Position numbers and translations under genes: made by a program | Notes under the pieces: generated by a model | The model's database searches: none | What the model was told of the DNA's origin: nothing | The model's input: only the letters and a program-made list of their open reading frames with translations | NCBI GenBank assembly: GCA_965652145.1 | Contig: CBFGTV010000014.1 | Location: forward strand, 1 to 60,096 | Source: CBFGTV01 sp965652145 | Lineage (GTDB): Bacteria; Bacillota; Clostridia; Peptostreptococcales; Natronincolaceae | DNA: 60,096 bases | Direction: 5' to 3' | Part shown: piece after piece, positions 50,453 through 59,650 of the stretch | How positions within the stretch are numbered: position 1 is the first letter of the stretch | Layout of the letters: each line of letters begins with the position of its first letter

Positions 50453-51649
50453 TTATAAAATTTTTGTTTCAAAATCAATGCTCTTACAGTCATTAAAGGC
50501 TTTAAACCTTTCAAGACACCCTCGTATGTCCTCATTGTAGAGGCTACAATCTTTAATATCCTCTTCAAACCACAGGTTTTTCACTATAAGCGCCTTTTCT
50601 TTTTTATGATTGATTACCTCTATCCTTCCAATAAATCTTTCTCCGTGTAGAACCGGTAATACATAATATCCAAATTTTCTTTGGTGAATCGGTGTGTAAA
50701 TTTCCCATTTATAATCAAAGTCGAAAATTTTGCTTATTAGCCTTCTATCCCATAACAAGTTATCCAGTGGTGCTATAAACTCTGTTCTTTTCAAGAATTT
50801 TCGGTTTTCTAGAACCATATCAAGCAAATGCTTGTCCTGTATTAAACAATAAAATGGCTCTTTAATGCTTTCAATCTCAACCTTCATTATTTTATTATTG
50901 TTAAATAATCTTTTAAAGGTATTGCTGCGCTCCATTGCCTTTAAACCATCAATGCCCAGCAAAGCGTCTGAAGGCTTATCCCAAAACATTCCGACTGCTC
51001 CGATTCTTCTAGCAATCCACCAATCCAGATGCTGCTCTCGTGTTTTATTCGGGTCTGGCTCCTTTAAAATTTCCGGAGCAATATACTCGTCTGCATACGA
51101 ATAATATTTAATAGTCCCTTTTTTATGGTGTAATATCAGGACTCCTCTGAAATAAAGTGTCTCTAATGCTGCCCTCGCCAATGTGGTCCGGCTCCATGAC
51201 CAATCAACCTTGTTTCTCAAATCGATGTCCTTTGATGATACACAACCCTTTTCTTTAACAATTTTTATTATTTCGTCAGCTACCTTATTCACTTCTTCTC
51301 TACTTCTGGTTGCCTTTGCATAATGTGCCCTATGGCGTGAAAAGTATTTCCAGTCATCAATACGAAATATAGACATATTTTTATCGAAATAGTCAATAAG
51401 TTTTCGATCTATGTATAAAAGCTTATATAGCATTTCCTTAGAAAACTCCTCAACCCTCGATTGTAGTACCAACTCAGCATTCTTTCCACAAACATCGATT
51501 GGATCAAATTGAATACAGCCTACCTGTCTAATATAATCACTTACCCCTTCTTCTCCTGAAAATTTATAACCATCAATTAATCCATGCTTCAATAGCAGGA
51601 ACTGACGTGCTTGTTTCTTAGTTAACACATAGCCTTGTCTCTCCTCCAT
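50453..51649 (-). CDS. YcaQ-like winged-helix DNA glycosylase
   Basis: A 398-residue protein of the HTH_42 / YcaQ family; members remove crosslinked or alkylated purines from DNA. Several winged-helix segments are predicted; family markers are GCIQFDPIDVCGKNAELVLQSRV (QxD-like catalytic region, near residue 45-67), DWKYFSRHRAHY, and LDNLLWDRRLISKIFDFDYKWEIYTP near the C-terminus. The end of the protein has the usual beta-rich region. Stands alone, with RBS just upstream. Confidence 0.87.
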   Translation of the reverse strand: MEERQGYVLTKKQARQFLLLKHGLIDGYKFSGEEGVSDYIRQVGCIQFDPIDVCGKNAELVLQSRVEEFSKEMLYKLLYIDRKLIDYFDKNMSIFRIDDWKYFSRHRAHYAKATRSREEVNKVADEIIKIVKEKGCVSSKDIDLRNKVDWSWSRTTLARAALETLYFRGVLILHHKKGTIKYYSYADEYIAPEILKEPDPNKTREQHLDWWIARRIGAVGMFWDKPSDALLGIDGLKAMERSNTFKRLFNNNKIMKVEIESIKEPFYCLIQDKHLLDMVLENRKFLKRTEFIAPLDNLLWDRRLISKIFDFDYKWEIYTPIHQRKFGYYVLPVLHGERFIGRIEVINHKKEKALIVKNLWFEEDIKDCSLYNEDIRGCLERFKAFNDCKSIDFETKIL

Positions 51650-51944
51650 TTCATTATCTCCCCTCTGTTTATCTTAAGACCCGTACGTTACCTTTCCTAT
51701 TTTTTTTATCTATTAATTCCGCCTCTAGGAGAAACTTACCACTATTTTTCATACTTACTTTCATTCTAATAATTTCTCCTTTTTCATTCTATTTTACCAT
51801 AAATTAGTCCAATCAAATCATCCATCTATAATTATATCCTTAAAAACATCTTGCATTAAAGCTATAAAATGGTACCCTTCCACCAACTAATTCTAAGGGG
51901 TTAAGACTACACTAAAGGTCATTTTGCATTTTCACCAAAAAACA
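51650..51944. other. AT-rich spacer upstream of the YcaQ-like gene
   Basis: 295 bases without a supported gene. Likely holds the promoter of the minus-strand YcaQ-like gene; nothing else is seen. Confidence 0.5.
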
Positions 51945-51976
51945 GAAAAACTCAAGGGCAATAACCCTTGAGTTTT
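51945..51976 (-). terminator. Terminator of rnpB
   Basis: Minus strand: AAAACTCAAGGG / CCCTTGAGTTTT stem, 6-base loop, then TCTGTTTTTT. Confidence 0.9.
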
Positions 51977-52337
51977 CATATTGATATGTGAGCAAATCTA
52001 TAAGCCGAGTTCTGTATTAAATGGTCATCTATCTAGGCCCACTGTTACCAGGGGGCTCAAGCAACCTACCACGGGACACGACGGGCAATCGCTTTTTTGT
52101 CCCTACTTGGTCTTGCTCCAGGTGGGGTTTACATAGCCAATCAGTCACCTGATTGCTGGTGAGCTCTTACCTCACCTTTCCACCCTTACCCACTTATGTG
52201 GGCGGTATCTCTCTGTTGCACTTTCCTTGGAGTCGCCTCCACTGGGGGTTACCCAGCACCCTGCCCTATGGAGCTCGGACTTTCCTCGTCCACAGCAAAG
52301 CTGTGTCCGCGACCATCTGACTTACTCACAATATGAA
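51975..52337 (-). ncRNA. rnpB: RNase P RNA, A type
   Basis: The ribozyme that matures tRNA 5' ends. Minus-strand landmarks: GAGGAAAGUCCGAGCUCC (P4 and CR I), CAACAGAGAG, the GCCC/GGGUAAGGGUGGAAAGGUG region, and near the 3' end ACAGAACUCGGCUUA (P4 distal strand and CCA-binding loop region). The outer helix P1 pairs the two ends (UUCAUAUUG with CAAUAUGAA and GUGAG with CUCAC). The layout is the ancestral A type, as in Clostridia, not the Bacillus B type. Ends are set by P1 and may be off by about 10 bases. Confidence 0.95.
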
Positions 52338-52357
52338 CTTTTATAGCTTGAGTAATT

Positions 52358-52386
52358 ATTTTAGCATAAAATTAATGATATGTCAA
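52358..52386 (-). promoter_or_regulatory. SigA-type promoter of rnpB
   Basis: Minus strand: TTGACA (52381-52386), 17 bases, TAAAAT (52358-52363). Predicted transcript start about 52351, just before the P1 helix. Confidence 0.8.
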
Positions 52387-52404
52387 AATCCAATATTTGG
52401 TTTG

Positions 52405-52806
52405 TTATTTTTGATCCATCGCCAAATTTGCCAGGGCATCGGCTCTTTTGTTATGCTCCCGCCGCACATGCTGAATATCAAAGCTGTCAAACTTGTTGAC
52501 CAGTGGCATGATCATCTGGTAGAGAGGAATCAACCCTTCATTCTTTACCTTATATTCGCCTTTAATTTGTTTCACCACCAGCTCACTGTCCAGATAGCAG
52601 ATTACCTCTTTGAATCCCATATCGAGAGCAGCCTCCAGGGCCCTGCTCAAGGCTTTATATTCGGCAACATTATTGGTTTGCCTTCCAATAAATTGGCTAA
52701 TTTCCCGAACCACTTCTCCTGCTTCATTTTCTATTACAATACCTATTCCGGCCTCTCCCGGGTTACCCCTGGCACCGCCATCGGTGTAAATTACTGCTTT
52801 CATCAT
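52405..52806 (-). CDS. RNase HI-like protein
   Basis: A 133-residue RNase H fold protein. First ligand motif YTDGGARGNPG (5-15), Glu in NNVAEYKAL, then YLDSELVVKQIKG and the C-terminal RREHNKRADALAN (final Asp), so all four carboxylates are present. The start is set at ATG 52806 behind GGAGG. It has no double-stranded RNA-binding domain. The last gene after nif3, with 71 bases between; probably same direction operon as trmK and nif3. Confidence 0.9.
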   Translation of the reverse strand: MMKAVIYTDGGARGNPGEAGIGIVIENEAGEVVREISQFIGRQTNNVAEYKALSRALEAALDMGFKEVICYLDSELVVKQIKGEYKVKNEGLIPLYQMIMPLVNKFDSFDIQHVRREHNKRADALANLAMDQK

Positions 52807-52877
52807 CAATTTCCTCCATTCTTCTGTGCTCACCTATTATATCAGCAATGATTTGAATAATCAATTTTTTGTTTTTA

Positions 52878-53996
52878 CTATAACCATTGAAATGGGTTAA
52901 TATAGGTCTGGGATGGAAAAACCTTTACTTTTAGTTGATGAAGGGCTATTTTCTCTTTCAAATAATCTGTCATCCATTCCACAAAAAATGCTTCCGTTTC
53001 ATAGTGGCCTGCATCAATAATATTGATTCCCAGCTCCAGGGCCATTTGGGCATCATGGTATTTTACATCACCTGTTATCAGACACTGGCAGCCTGCATCT
53101 GCGGCGGCTTTAATGTACTCTGCACCACTGCCGTTAACAATACATACCCGTTCAATCAAGCTATTCACATCACCGATTACCCTGACCCCTGGTATATTCA
53201 ACTGGGATTTCACCGTTTCTACAAATAAATTTAACGAAACATGTTCCTTGAGTTTACCGATTCTGCCAATTCCCCATTGGGGTGTTTCCTTAATCAAGGG
53301 ATAAAGATCATAGGCCACTTCCTCGTAGGGATGAGCCGTTATCATAGCATCCACCACAGCTTTCAATTGACCTCCGTCAACTATGGTTTCTATTTTAACC
53401 TCCTTTACTGCTTCCAGCTGATTTTCACTGCCAATAAAGGGGGAAGCCCCTTCAAGGGGTTTAAAGGTGCCTGTTCCTTCGCTTCTAAAGGAGCAATGGC
53501 TATAATTACCGATGTGGCCAGCACCAGCCTGAGCCATGGCAGCAGCCACCTTTTCTTCGTAGGCGGCAGGAACAAAAACTGCCAGCTTATAGTATTGTTT
53601 TTTCCCTGTAACCTCTAAAATTTGAATATCCTCCAGATCAAATTTCAAGGCAATCTGTTGATTTAACCCCTCTTCCACCACATCAATATTGGTATGGACC
53701 GAATAGATGGCAATGTTATTCTCTATGGCTTTGTAAATTAATTTGCCCCTGGGATCATCCCGCCGGATCTTTTTCAGCGGTTTAAAAATAAAAGGATGAT
53801 GAACGATAATAAGCTGTATGTCCTTATCGATTGCCTCCTCTAACACTGCTTCTGTTACTTCTAGGGCCACCATTACACGATCAGCTTGATCATTTAGGCC
53901 CCCCAACTGAAGCCCCACCTGATCCCACGATTCTGCCGCATGCTGGGGGGCCATTGATTCAATCAACGATACGATCTCTTTGATTGCTTGAGCCAT
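52878..53996 (-). CDS. Nif3-like dinuclear metal protein (YqfO)
   Basis: A 372-residue protein of the NIF3/DUF34 family with a PII-like domain inserted (about 125-225, YYKLAVFVPAAYEEKVAAAM to HPYEEVAYDLYPL). Metal-ligand motifs are VHHPFIF (about 59-65), VHTNIDVVEEG (about 99-109) and the C-terminal DAGHYETEA. Cellular role uncertain, possibly GTP cyclohydrolase-like or metal handling. It overlaps trmK by 34 bases, as in Bacillus yqfN-yqfO. Confidence 0.93.
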   Translation of the reverse strand: MAQAIKEIVSLIESMAPQHAAESWDQVGLQLGGLNDQADRVMVALEVTEAVLEEAIDKDIQLIIVHHPFIFKPLKKIRRDDPRGKLIYKAIENNIAIYSVHTNIDVVEEGLNQQIALKFDLEDIQILEVTGKKQYYKLAVFVPAAYEEKVAAAMAQAGAGHIGNYSHCSFRSEGTGTFKPLEGASPFIGSENQLEAVKEVKIETIVDGGQLKAVVDAMITAHPYEEVAYDLYPLIKETPQWGIGRIGKLKEHVSLNLFVETVKSQLNIPGVRVIGDVNSLIERVCIVNGSGAEYIKAAADAGCQCLITGDVKYHDAQMALELGINIIDAGHYETEAFFVEWMTDYLKEKIALHQLKVKVFPSQTYINPFQWL

Positions 53997-54679
53997 AATA
54001 ACACCTCCTGTAATTTTCTTAAACGTTCTTGGGTTTCCTCAAACTTGGTTTGTACCGCTGCATCTTTATTATTTTTCAACTGCAATAGAATATTTTCGGT
54101 AGATGCAATCTTTTTTTCGATAAATTCCTTCGCCAAGGAGGGCGGATTTTCCTTCAATTGAAAGCCTATTTCAAAATATATCTCATCGGCTACCGATTGT
54201 TGTCCTGCCTCGGCCACTATAATTTCATAGATTCGATGGTCCTCTTTAACCAGAAGGTCTTTTTGTATGCTAAACCCTGAGGAAACAAGATATCTTCGCA
54301 ATACATCTCTTCCCTGCATGGGCTGTAATATTAATTTGCTTGTCGCAGCTACTGACCTGGAGGCCTCTATAATCTCTTGAATTAATATTCCCCCCATACC
54401 GGCTATAATAATTGTATCGGCCTCACCTGCTTCAATGGCCTCTAAACCATCGCTAAGTCTTGTCTCTATATAATTTGCCAAGTCATATTGCTGAATATTT
54501 TTTTCGGCAATTTCCAGGGGTTTGGAATTTACATCACAGGCGATTACGCGGGTGGCTATTTGATTTTGAATAAGGTAAATAGGAATATAGCCATGGTCAG
54601 TGCCAATATCAGCTACGCAACTGCCTTTTTTAACCTGTTGTGCTATTTTCTCTAGTCTAGGGGTTAATCTTACCTGCAT
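53963..54679 (-). CDS. trmK: tRNA m1A22 methyltransferase TrmK
   Basis: A SAM-dependent methyltransferase of 238 residues that methylates A22 in tRNA. SAM loop VADIGTDHGYIPIYL (about 22-36); IIAGMGGILIQEII and LQPMQGRDVLRRYL follow, and the C-terminal part is a coiled coil (about 180-235). Its place between rpoD and the Nif3-like gene is as in Bacillus. Confidence 0.94.
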   Translation of the reverse strand: MQVRLTPRLEKIAQQVKKGSCVADIGTDHGYIPIYLIQNQIATRVIACDVNSKPLEIAEKNIQQYDLANYIETRLSDGLEAIEAGEADTIIIAGMGGILIQEIIEASRSVAATSKLILQPMQGRDVLRRYLVSSGFSIQKDLLVKEDHRIYEIIVAEAGQQSVADEIYFEIGFQLKENPPSLAKEFIEKKIASTENILLQLKNNKDAAVQTKFEETQERLRKLQEVLLWLKQSKRSYR

Positions 54680-54744
54680 ACTTTTGGCTCCTTTATTGAA
54701 AAATAAATATACAAAATAAATTTAATTCCCCGGAGGCTGATTTT

Positions 54745-54945
54745 ATGTCAAAGGATAAAAAGAGAAGGAAGGTTGTGCTTCCCCCAGAGGAATTTATTAA
54801 ATTTCAGTGGGGCGGTCGTACCCAGGAATGGGAGGAAGAAGCTGATCAAAATATGCACAAGCTTCAGGACCAAATTGATTTAACTGAAAGTGATGATGAA
54901 AAAAAGAAGAAAATACAATACGCAAAGCAAAAACAGTATTGGTAA
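54745..54945 (+). CDS. Charged small protein, 66 residues
   Basis: The N-terminus is basic (KDKKRRKVVLPPEEF) and the rest helical and charged, ending KQKQYW. RBS CCGGAGG 11 bases before ATG. It is the only plus-strand gene in this block; it ends just before a large hairpin shared with rpoD. No family recognised. Confidence 0.6.
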   Translation: MSKDKKRRKVVLPPEEFIKFQWGGRTQEWEEEADQNMHKLQDQIDLTESDDEKKKKIQYAKQKQYW

Positions 54946-54947
54946 TT

Positions 54948-55022
54948 GAAAACCCCTGGGTATCTTGGGTTGAAGTGCCGCCCTTTGCCGGCATTTCCTA
55001 AACCTATCATCCAGGGGTTTTT
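54948..55022. terminator. Large bidirectional terminator hairpin
   Basis: AAAACCCCTGG pairs with CCAGGGGTTTT at the base; inside is a second stem (AGTGCCG / CGGCATT). The 11-bp basal stem plus T runs on both strands can end both the small plus-strand gene and rpoD. Confidence 0.75.
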
Positions 55023-55048
55023 TATATAATGGGTTGCTTTAATTTAAT

Positions 55049-56161
55049 CTATTCCAGATAATCCTTCAACTTCTTACTTCGACTGGGATGGCGCAGTTTT
55101 CTTAAGGCCTTTGCTTCAATCTGGCGGATCCGTTCCCTGGTGACATCGAATTTTTTTCCAACCTCCTCAAGGGTTCGGGCTCTTCCATCATCTAATCCAA
55201 ATCTTAATCGAAGTACTTTTTGCTCCCTAGGTGTCAAGGTGTCTAACACCTCTATTAACTGTTCCTTTAATAATGAGAAGGCGGCTGCTTCAGCAGGGGC
55301 AGGAGCATCGTCATCAGGAATAAAGTCACCCAAATGGCTATCTTCTTCTTCACCAATGGGGGTTTCTAAAGAAACAGGCTCTTGAGCTATTTTTAATATT
55401 TCTCTTACCTTATCCTCTGAAAGATCCATTTCCTTTGCAATTTCATCAGGCTTTGGCTCCCGGCCCAATTCCTGAAGTAATTGTCTTGAAACCCTAATTA
55501 ATTTGTTAATGGTCTCGACCATGTGTACGGGAATCCGAATGGTTCTGGCCTGATCGGCAATGGCTCGGGTGATGGCCTGTCTAATCCACCAGGTGGCGTA
55601 GGTACTGAATTTAAAGCCTTTGCGGAAATCAAACTTTTCAACGGCTTTAATGAGTCCAAGATTACCCTCTTGAATTAAATCTAAGAACAGCATGCCACGA
55701 CCTACATACCTTTTAGCAATACTGACAACAAGCCTTAGATTTGCCTCTACAAGGCGCTTTTTCGCCTCTTCGCTTCCGGCCTCCATTTTCTTAGCCAATT
55801 CAATTTCCTCGTCACCAGTTAATAATGGTACTTTACCAATTTCCTTTAAATACATTCTAACGGGATCATCAATGTTTATCCCTTTTAAAAGAGTAACATC
55901 ATCCTCAATATTTTCTTCAATAACAATGTCAGGTTCCAGCTCATCGAGCTCAACTTCTTCAATTTCAATGTCATCCTTTTCACCTACCACGTCAATTCCC
56001 ATGGAGGCAAGATGATCATATAATTCATCTATTTGATCTTTATCAATACTAATGTCTTCCAAGGCATCCATAATTTCTGTATAAGTGACCATCCCTCGTT
56101 TTTTGCCTTTTTCAATTAATTTCTTTACAGATTCCTTTTTTACTTCCTGTGATTCACTCAT
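55049..56161 (-). CDS. rpoD: Primary sigma factor RpoD/SigA
   Basis: The main sigma factor, 370 residues. Region 1.1 is in the N-terminus; an acidic stretch follows (DDIEIEEVELDELEPD); region 1.2 is DDPVRMYLKEIGKVPLL (near 96-112). Region 2 contains RLVVSIAKRYVGRGM and FSTYATWWIRQAITRAI (-10 recognition); region 4 contains VTRERIRQIEAKALRKLRH (-35 recognition). It lies 24 bases after dnaG in the classical dnaG-rpoD pair. Confidence 0.97.
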   Translation of the reverse strand: MSESQEVKKESVKKLIEKGKKRGMVTYTEIMDALEDISIDKDQIDELYDHLASMGIDVVGEKDDIEIEEVELDELEPDIVIEENIEDDVTLLKGINIDDPVRMYLKEIGKVPLLTGDEEIELAKKMEAGSEEAKKRLVEANLRLVVSIAKRYVGRGMLFLDLIQEGNLGLIKAVEKFDFRKGFKFSTYATWWIRQAITRAIADQARTIRIPVHMVETINKLIRVSRQLLQELGREPKPDEIAKEMDLSEDKVREILKIAQEPVSLETPIGEEEDSHLGDFIPDDDAPAPAEAAAFSLLKEQLIEVLDTLTPREQKVLRLRFGLDDGRARTLEEVGKKFDVTRERIRQIEAKALRKLRHPSRSKKLKDYLE

Positions 56162-56185
56162 TATGTCCCCTCCCTTCCTTTTAAG

Positions 56186-57994
56186 CTATCGCCTCTTAAG
56201 CTCTGTATTAATTTTCATAATTTCCAAACCTATTTTAAGCAACTCCTTCTCAACCTCTTCCTTATTTAATTTTTTATCCTGAAGTAAAGTATTTTGCTTT
56301 TCTCTTAAGAGTTTTAGCTGATATAGACTTTTAAACCGCTTTAAATTATCTACATAGGCTTCCAATGTCTTATCTATATCTATATGATTAATATCTGTAC
56401 TATAGATTTCATCTATTTCATTCTTTAAGTGGTCGAGCCCCTCAAGTGTAATTTCAGCCCCTTGGTGATATCGCTTTAGTATATGGTCTACAATTCTCTG
56501 ATGGGCTTCCGTAGAAAAATCCTCCACCATTATTTTTGATAATACCTGTGCTAACACCTTTTCATTGGTGAGCATCGTTTTAATAAGCTGTTGCTCGGCA
56601 ATAAGATGACCCTTTTGCTCAGCCAGAGGAACAGCATCTATATATTTATTATCTCTTTTGTTTCTAGAACTATACTTTTGTTTCGCATCCTGGGAACCTT
56701 CAATTGAGCGCCCATATATTTCAAGCTGAAGGGCCTCTTTAGAAACACCTGTTTCCTTTTCAATTTTATCTATATAAACCTCCCTTTCAACTGGGCTCTT
56801 GATTTGCTTCAGCACCATGGCTAAGGCTTTCACAAATTTTATTTTTCCCTCGGGAAGATTTAAATCAAATTTTCTTTTCGCTAAATTAATCTTATACTCT
56901 ATTGGACTAATGGCCCTTTGGATTTGTTCCTCAAATTGATATTTCCCATATTGATTAATATAATCATCTGGGTCCATTTTATTGGGCAGTTCAATCATTT
57001 TTGAGCTTAGACCTGACTCCTGTAAAATGTCAATACTACGTAGAGCCGCCTTTTGACCAGCCTCATCACCATCAAAGCAAATAATTAATTCCTTGCAATA
57101 TTTTTTTAAAATCGACGCATGTCCCTTTGTAAAGGATGTTCCCAGGGCAGCCACGGCGTTCTTTATACCATGCTGATGAAGGGCAATTACATCCATATAT
57201 CCTTCCACCAGTAACAGCTGTTCATTCACAATATGCCTTCGTGCAAAATTTAGACCATAGATTGTATTACTTTTATTAAAAATTTCAGTTTCAGGAGAAT
57301 TTAAATATTTAGGCAAGGATTGATCCAAGACCCTTCCACCAAAGCCAATTACATTTCCTCTTACATCAAAAATTGGAAAAATGATACGATTTCGAAAACG
57401 ATCATAGTAATCTGTTTTTTCTTTATTGGGAAGTATAAGCCCACATTTTAGAAGATCCTCAGTTGAGTAGCCGGCTCCTTTCAAAAACCTAAATAATTCA
57501 TTCCAGCTATTATAAGCATACCCCAAACCAAAGGCTTTAATTGTTTTAGCTGACAATCCCCTTTTGATAAGATAATTGAGTGCCGGGTTGTTGTGTTTGG
57601 TTAATTGATTAAAATAGAACTTACCTGCCTTATTGTGTATTTCGTGATAAAGCATTTTCTTTTGTAGCTCTTTTTTTAATTCATTTGTTGCATTTAGCCT
57701 CTCTAAAGGGATATTTGCCCTTTGGGCCAATAGTTTGATCGCCTCAACAAAATCAAGGTTCTCGATTTTCATAATGAATTGAATTACATCTCCCCCCTCA
57801 CCACAGCCAAAGCATTTAAATGACTGTCGTTGACCATTAATTACGAAGGAAGGTGTTTTCTCACTATGAAAGGGACAGAGGGCCTTATAATTTGCCCCCA
57901 TGGCTTTAATCTGAATGTATTGAGAAATTACTTCGGTAATTTCATTTTTTTCCTTTATTTCTTCAATAATTTCCTCTGGAAGAATGCTTCCCAT
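56186..57994 (-). CDS. dnaG: DNA primase DnaG
   Basis: The replication primase, 602 residues from ATG 57994 (AGGTGG 5 bases upstream). CHC2 zinc finger CPFHSEKTPSF and CFGCGEGGDV (about 40-65); RNA polymerase domain with GFGGRVLD and the TOPRIM motif VEGYMDVIALHQ and CFDGDEAGQKAA; the C-terminal helicase-binding part (about 430-600) is variable as usual. Upstream of rpoD. Confidence 0.97.
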   Translation of the reverse strand: MGSILPEEIIEEIKEKNEITEVISQYIQIKAMGANYKALCPFHSEKTPSFVINGQRQSFKCFGCGEGGDVIQFIMKIENLDFVEAIKLLAQRANIPLERLNATNELKKELQKKMLYHEIHNKAGKFYFNQLTKHNNPALNYLIKRGLSAKTIKAFGLGYAYNSWNELFRFLKGAGYSTEDLLKCGLILPNKEKTDYYDRFRNRIIFPIFDVRGNVIGFGGRVLDQSLPKYLNSPETEIFNKSNTIYGLNFARRHIVNEQLLLVEGYMDVIALHQHGIKNAVAALGTSFTKGHASILKKYCKELIICFDGDEAGQKAALRSIDILQESGLSSKMIELPNKMDPDDYINQYGKYQFEEQIQRAISPIEYKINLAKRKFDLNLPEGKIKFVKALAMVLKQIKSPVEREVYIDKIEKETGVSKEALQLEIYGRSIEGSQDAKQKYSSRNKRDNKYIDAVPLAEQKGHLIAEQQLIKTMLTNEKVLAQVLSKIMVEDFSTEAHQRIVDHILKRYHQGAEITLEGLDHLKNEIDEIYSTDINHIDIDKTLEAYVDNLKRFKSLYQLKLLREKQNTLLQDKKLNKEEVEKELLKIGLEIMKINTELKRR

Positions 57995-58060
57995 GCTTAC
58001 CACCTAATTTTTCTTACCTCTCATTCATTAATAAATTCTGTTTTTATTGTTAAACTCCTT

Positions 58061-58519
58061 CTAACAATTTTTTATTTCATAATGTTTTTCGATAAATTCC
58101 ACCAAAGTCTTCTGAAAATGTTGATTATCCTTTTTCTTTCGCGCGGCAGGGCCTTTAATCTTCCTATTTTCCTTAAGGGCTTTTAAATGATAATATCGTT
58201 CCTCCAGCATCTGTTGAATCTGTTCGGCCCGATAAAATTCCCCCCAGGGATTCAAGGCATAGGCCCCCTTTCCCAACACCAGTGCTGCAAGGCCAATATC
58301 TGCAGTAATAACCAGATCATTTTCTTCTGTAACATTTACGATCGCCATATCTGCTGCTTGGTATTCATTATCGACAACAATTCGTTTCACAGTTTCTTCT
58401 GAATGAGAATAGTGACTAGTGCTATGGACTAGAATGACCTTTATTTTATACATATTTCCACAATTAATAATAATTGATTTAACCGGGCAAGCATCGGCAT
58501 CAACAATAATTTTCATCAT
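58061..58519 (-). CDS. yqxD: UPF0178/DUF188 protein (YqxD/YaiI)
   Basis: A 152-residue PIN-like protein. The first residues MMKIIVDADACPVKSII, with AADMAIVNVTEENDLVITADIGLAALVLGKG, are the family hallmark (Asp residues in a metal-binding place). The start at 58519 follows GAGGGA and removes 22 upstream codons from the longest frame. As in Bacillus it lies directly upstream of dnaG. Function not known; a nuclease role is only suggested by fold. Confidence 0.92.
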   Translation of the reverse strand: MMKIIVDADACPVKSIIINCGNMYKIKVILVHSTSHYSHSEETVKRIVVDNEYQAADMAIVNVTEENDLVITADIGLAALVLGKGAYALNPWGEFYRAEQIQQMLEERYYHLKALKENRKIKGPAARKKKDNQHFQKTLVEFIEKHYEIKNC

Positions 58520-58618
58520 TACATAACAATCCCTCTTTAAGACATGGTGAAGTTTATTCGACATAAATCTTCTTAATTCCTTCAATCCCTATAAAGAAAA
58601 TCAATTCTGAAAATTGAA

Positions 58619-59650
58619 TTAACTGCCACAGAAACTGCCATTTGGCCAGGGTATAAACTTTTCTTGAAAGAGTCGAATGGCGTAGGTATCTGTCAAAGAA
58701 GCAATAAAATCTGTCACAGTTTGGTTTTTTGATTCTTGCCCTTTCAAGTAAGCATATTCCCTGGGAATCTCTTCGGGGTGTCTACTATAATAGTCGTAAA
58801 GGGAAGAAACAATAAAAACAGCCTTTTCCTTCTCCTTTTCACAAAGCTCCCCGTAATAAACCTTACTAAACATAAAGCTTCTTAATTCATCCGTTATCTC
58901 TTGAAGCTGTCTGCTTTGATAGATTCCTGGTTCGTTTCCCCCTTTAAGCTGCTTTGAGGTTTCCTCAATCAGATCCAGGACAAAGGTATTAATTCGCTGA
59001 CTATGGGAATCGCCTAAAACCTTAAGACAGATAGGCGGTATTTCTGATTCCTTTAATATACCTGCACTTAAACAATCCTGTATGTCATGGCACAAGTAGG
59101 TAATTCTATCAGTGATCTTAACCAGCCTTCCTTCCAGGGTGTAGGGCAGGGTAGAACCGGTGTGATTCAGTATGCCGTCTCGAACCTCCATGGTTAAATT
59201 CAATCCTTTACCTTCCCTTTCCAAGATATCCACTACCCTTAAGCTCTGTTCATTATGCTTAAAATGGCCTGTTATCCGGTTTAGTTCCTCTTCACCACTA
59301 TGCCCGAAGCAGGTATGTCCTAAATCGTGCCCCAGGGCGATGGCCTCTACCAGGTCTTCATTCAAAGCTAAAGCCCTGGCTACGGTTCTGGCAATTTGAC
59401 TTAGCTCAAGGGTATGACTCAGACGGGTTCTGAAAAAATCATCCTTAACGATAAACACCTGGGTTTTTTCCTTTAATGCCCGAAAGGATTTTGAGTGGAT
59501 AATCCGGTCTCTATCTCGCTGATATGGGGTACGTATATGACACTCTGATTCAGCCTTAATTCGTCCCCTGGAATGACTGCTCTTTTGAGCATACCTTGAT
59601 AGCTGCTTCATTTCCAGGGCCTCTGTTATTTCCCTCAGCTTGCCGTTCAT
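58619..59650 (-). CDS. dgt: dGTPase-like HD phosphohydrolase
   Basis: A 343-residue dNTP triphosphohydrolase. HD metal motifs: RLSHTLELSQIAR (His), ALGHDLGHTCFGHSGEEEL (HD), and the downstream VRDGILNHTG. The N-terminal RTPYQRDRDRIIHSKSFRALKEKTQV is typical. Gene order dgt-yqxD-dnaG-rpoD is a common clostridial arrangement. It is the first gene of that run seen here. Confidence 0.93.
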   Translation of the reverse strand: MNGKLREITEALEMKQLSRYAQKSSHSRGRIKAESECHIRTPYQRDRDRIIHSKSFRALKEKTQVFIVKDDFFRTRLSHTLELSQIARTVARALALNEDLVEAIALGHDLGHTCFGHSGEEELNRITGHFKHNEQSLRVVDILEREGKGLNLTMEVRDGILNHTGSTLPYTLEGRLVKITDRITYLCHDIQDCLSAGILKESEIPPICLKVLGDSHSQRINTFVLDLIEETSKQLKGGNEPGIYQSRQLQEITDELRSFMFSKVYYGELCEKEKEKAVFIVSSLYDYYSRHPEEIPREYAYLKGQESKNQTVTDFIASLTDTYAIRLFQEKFIPWPNGSFCGS

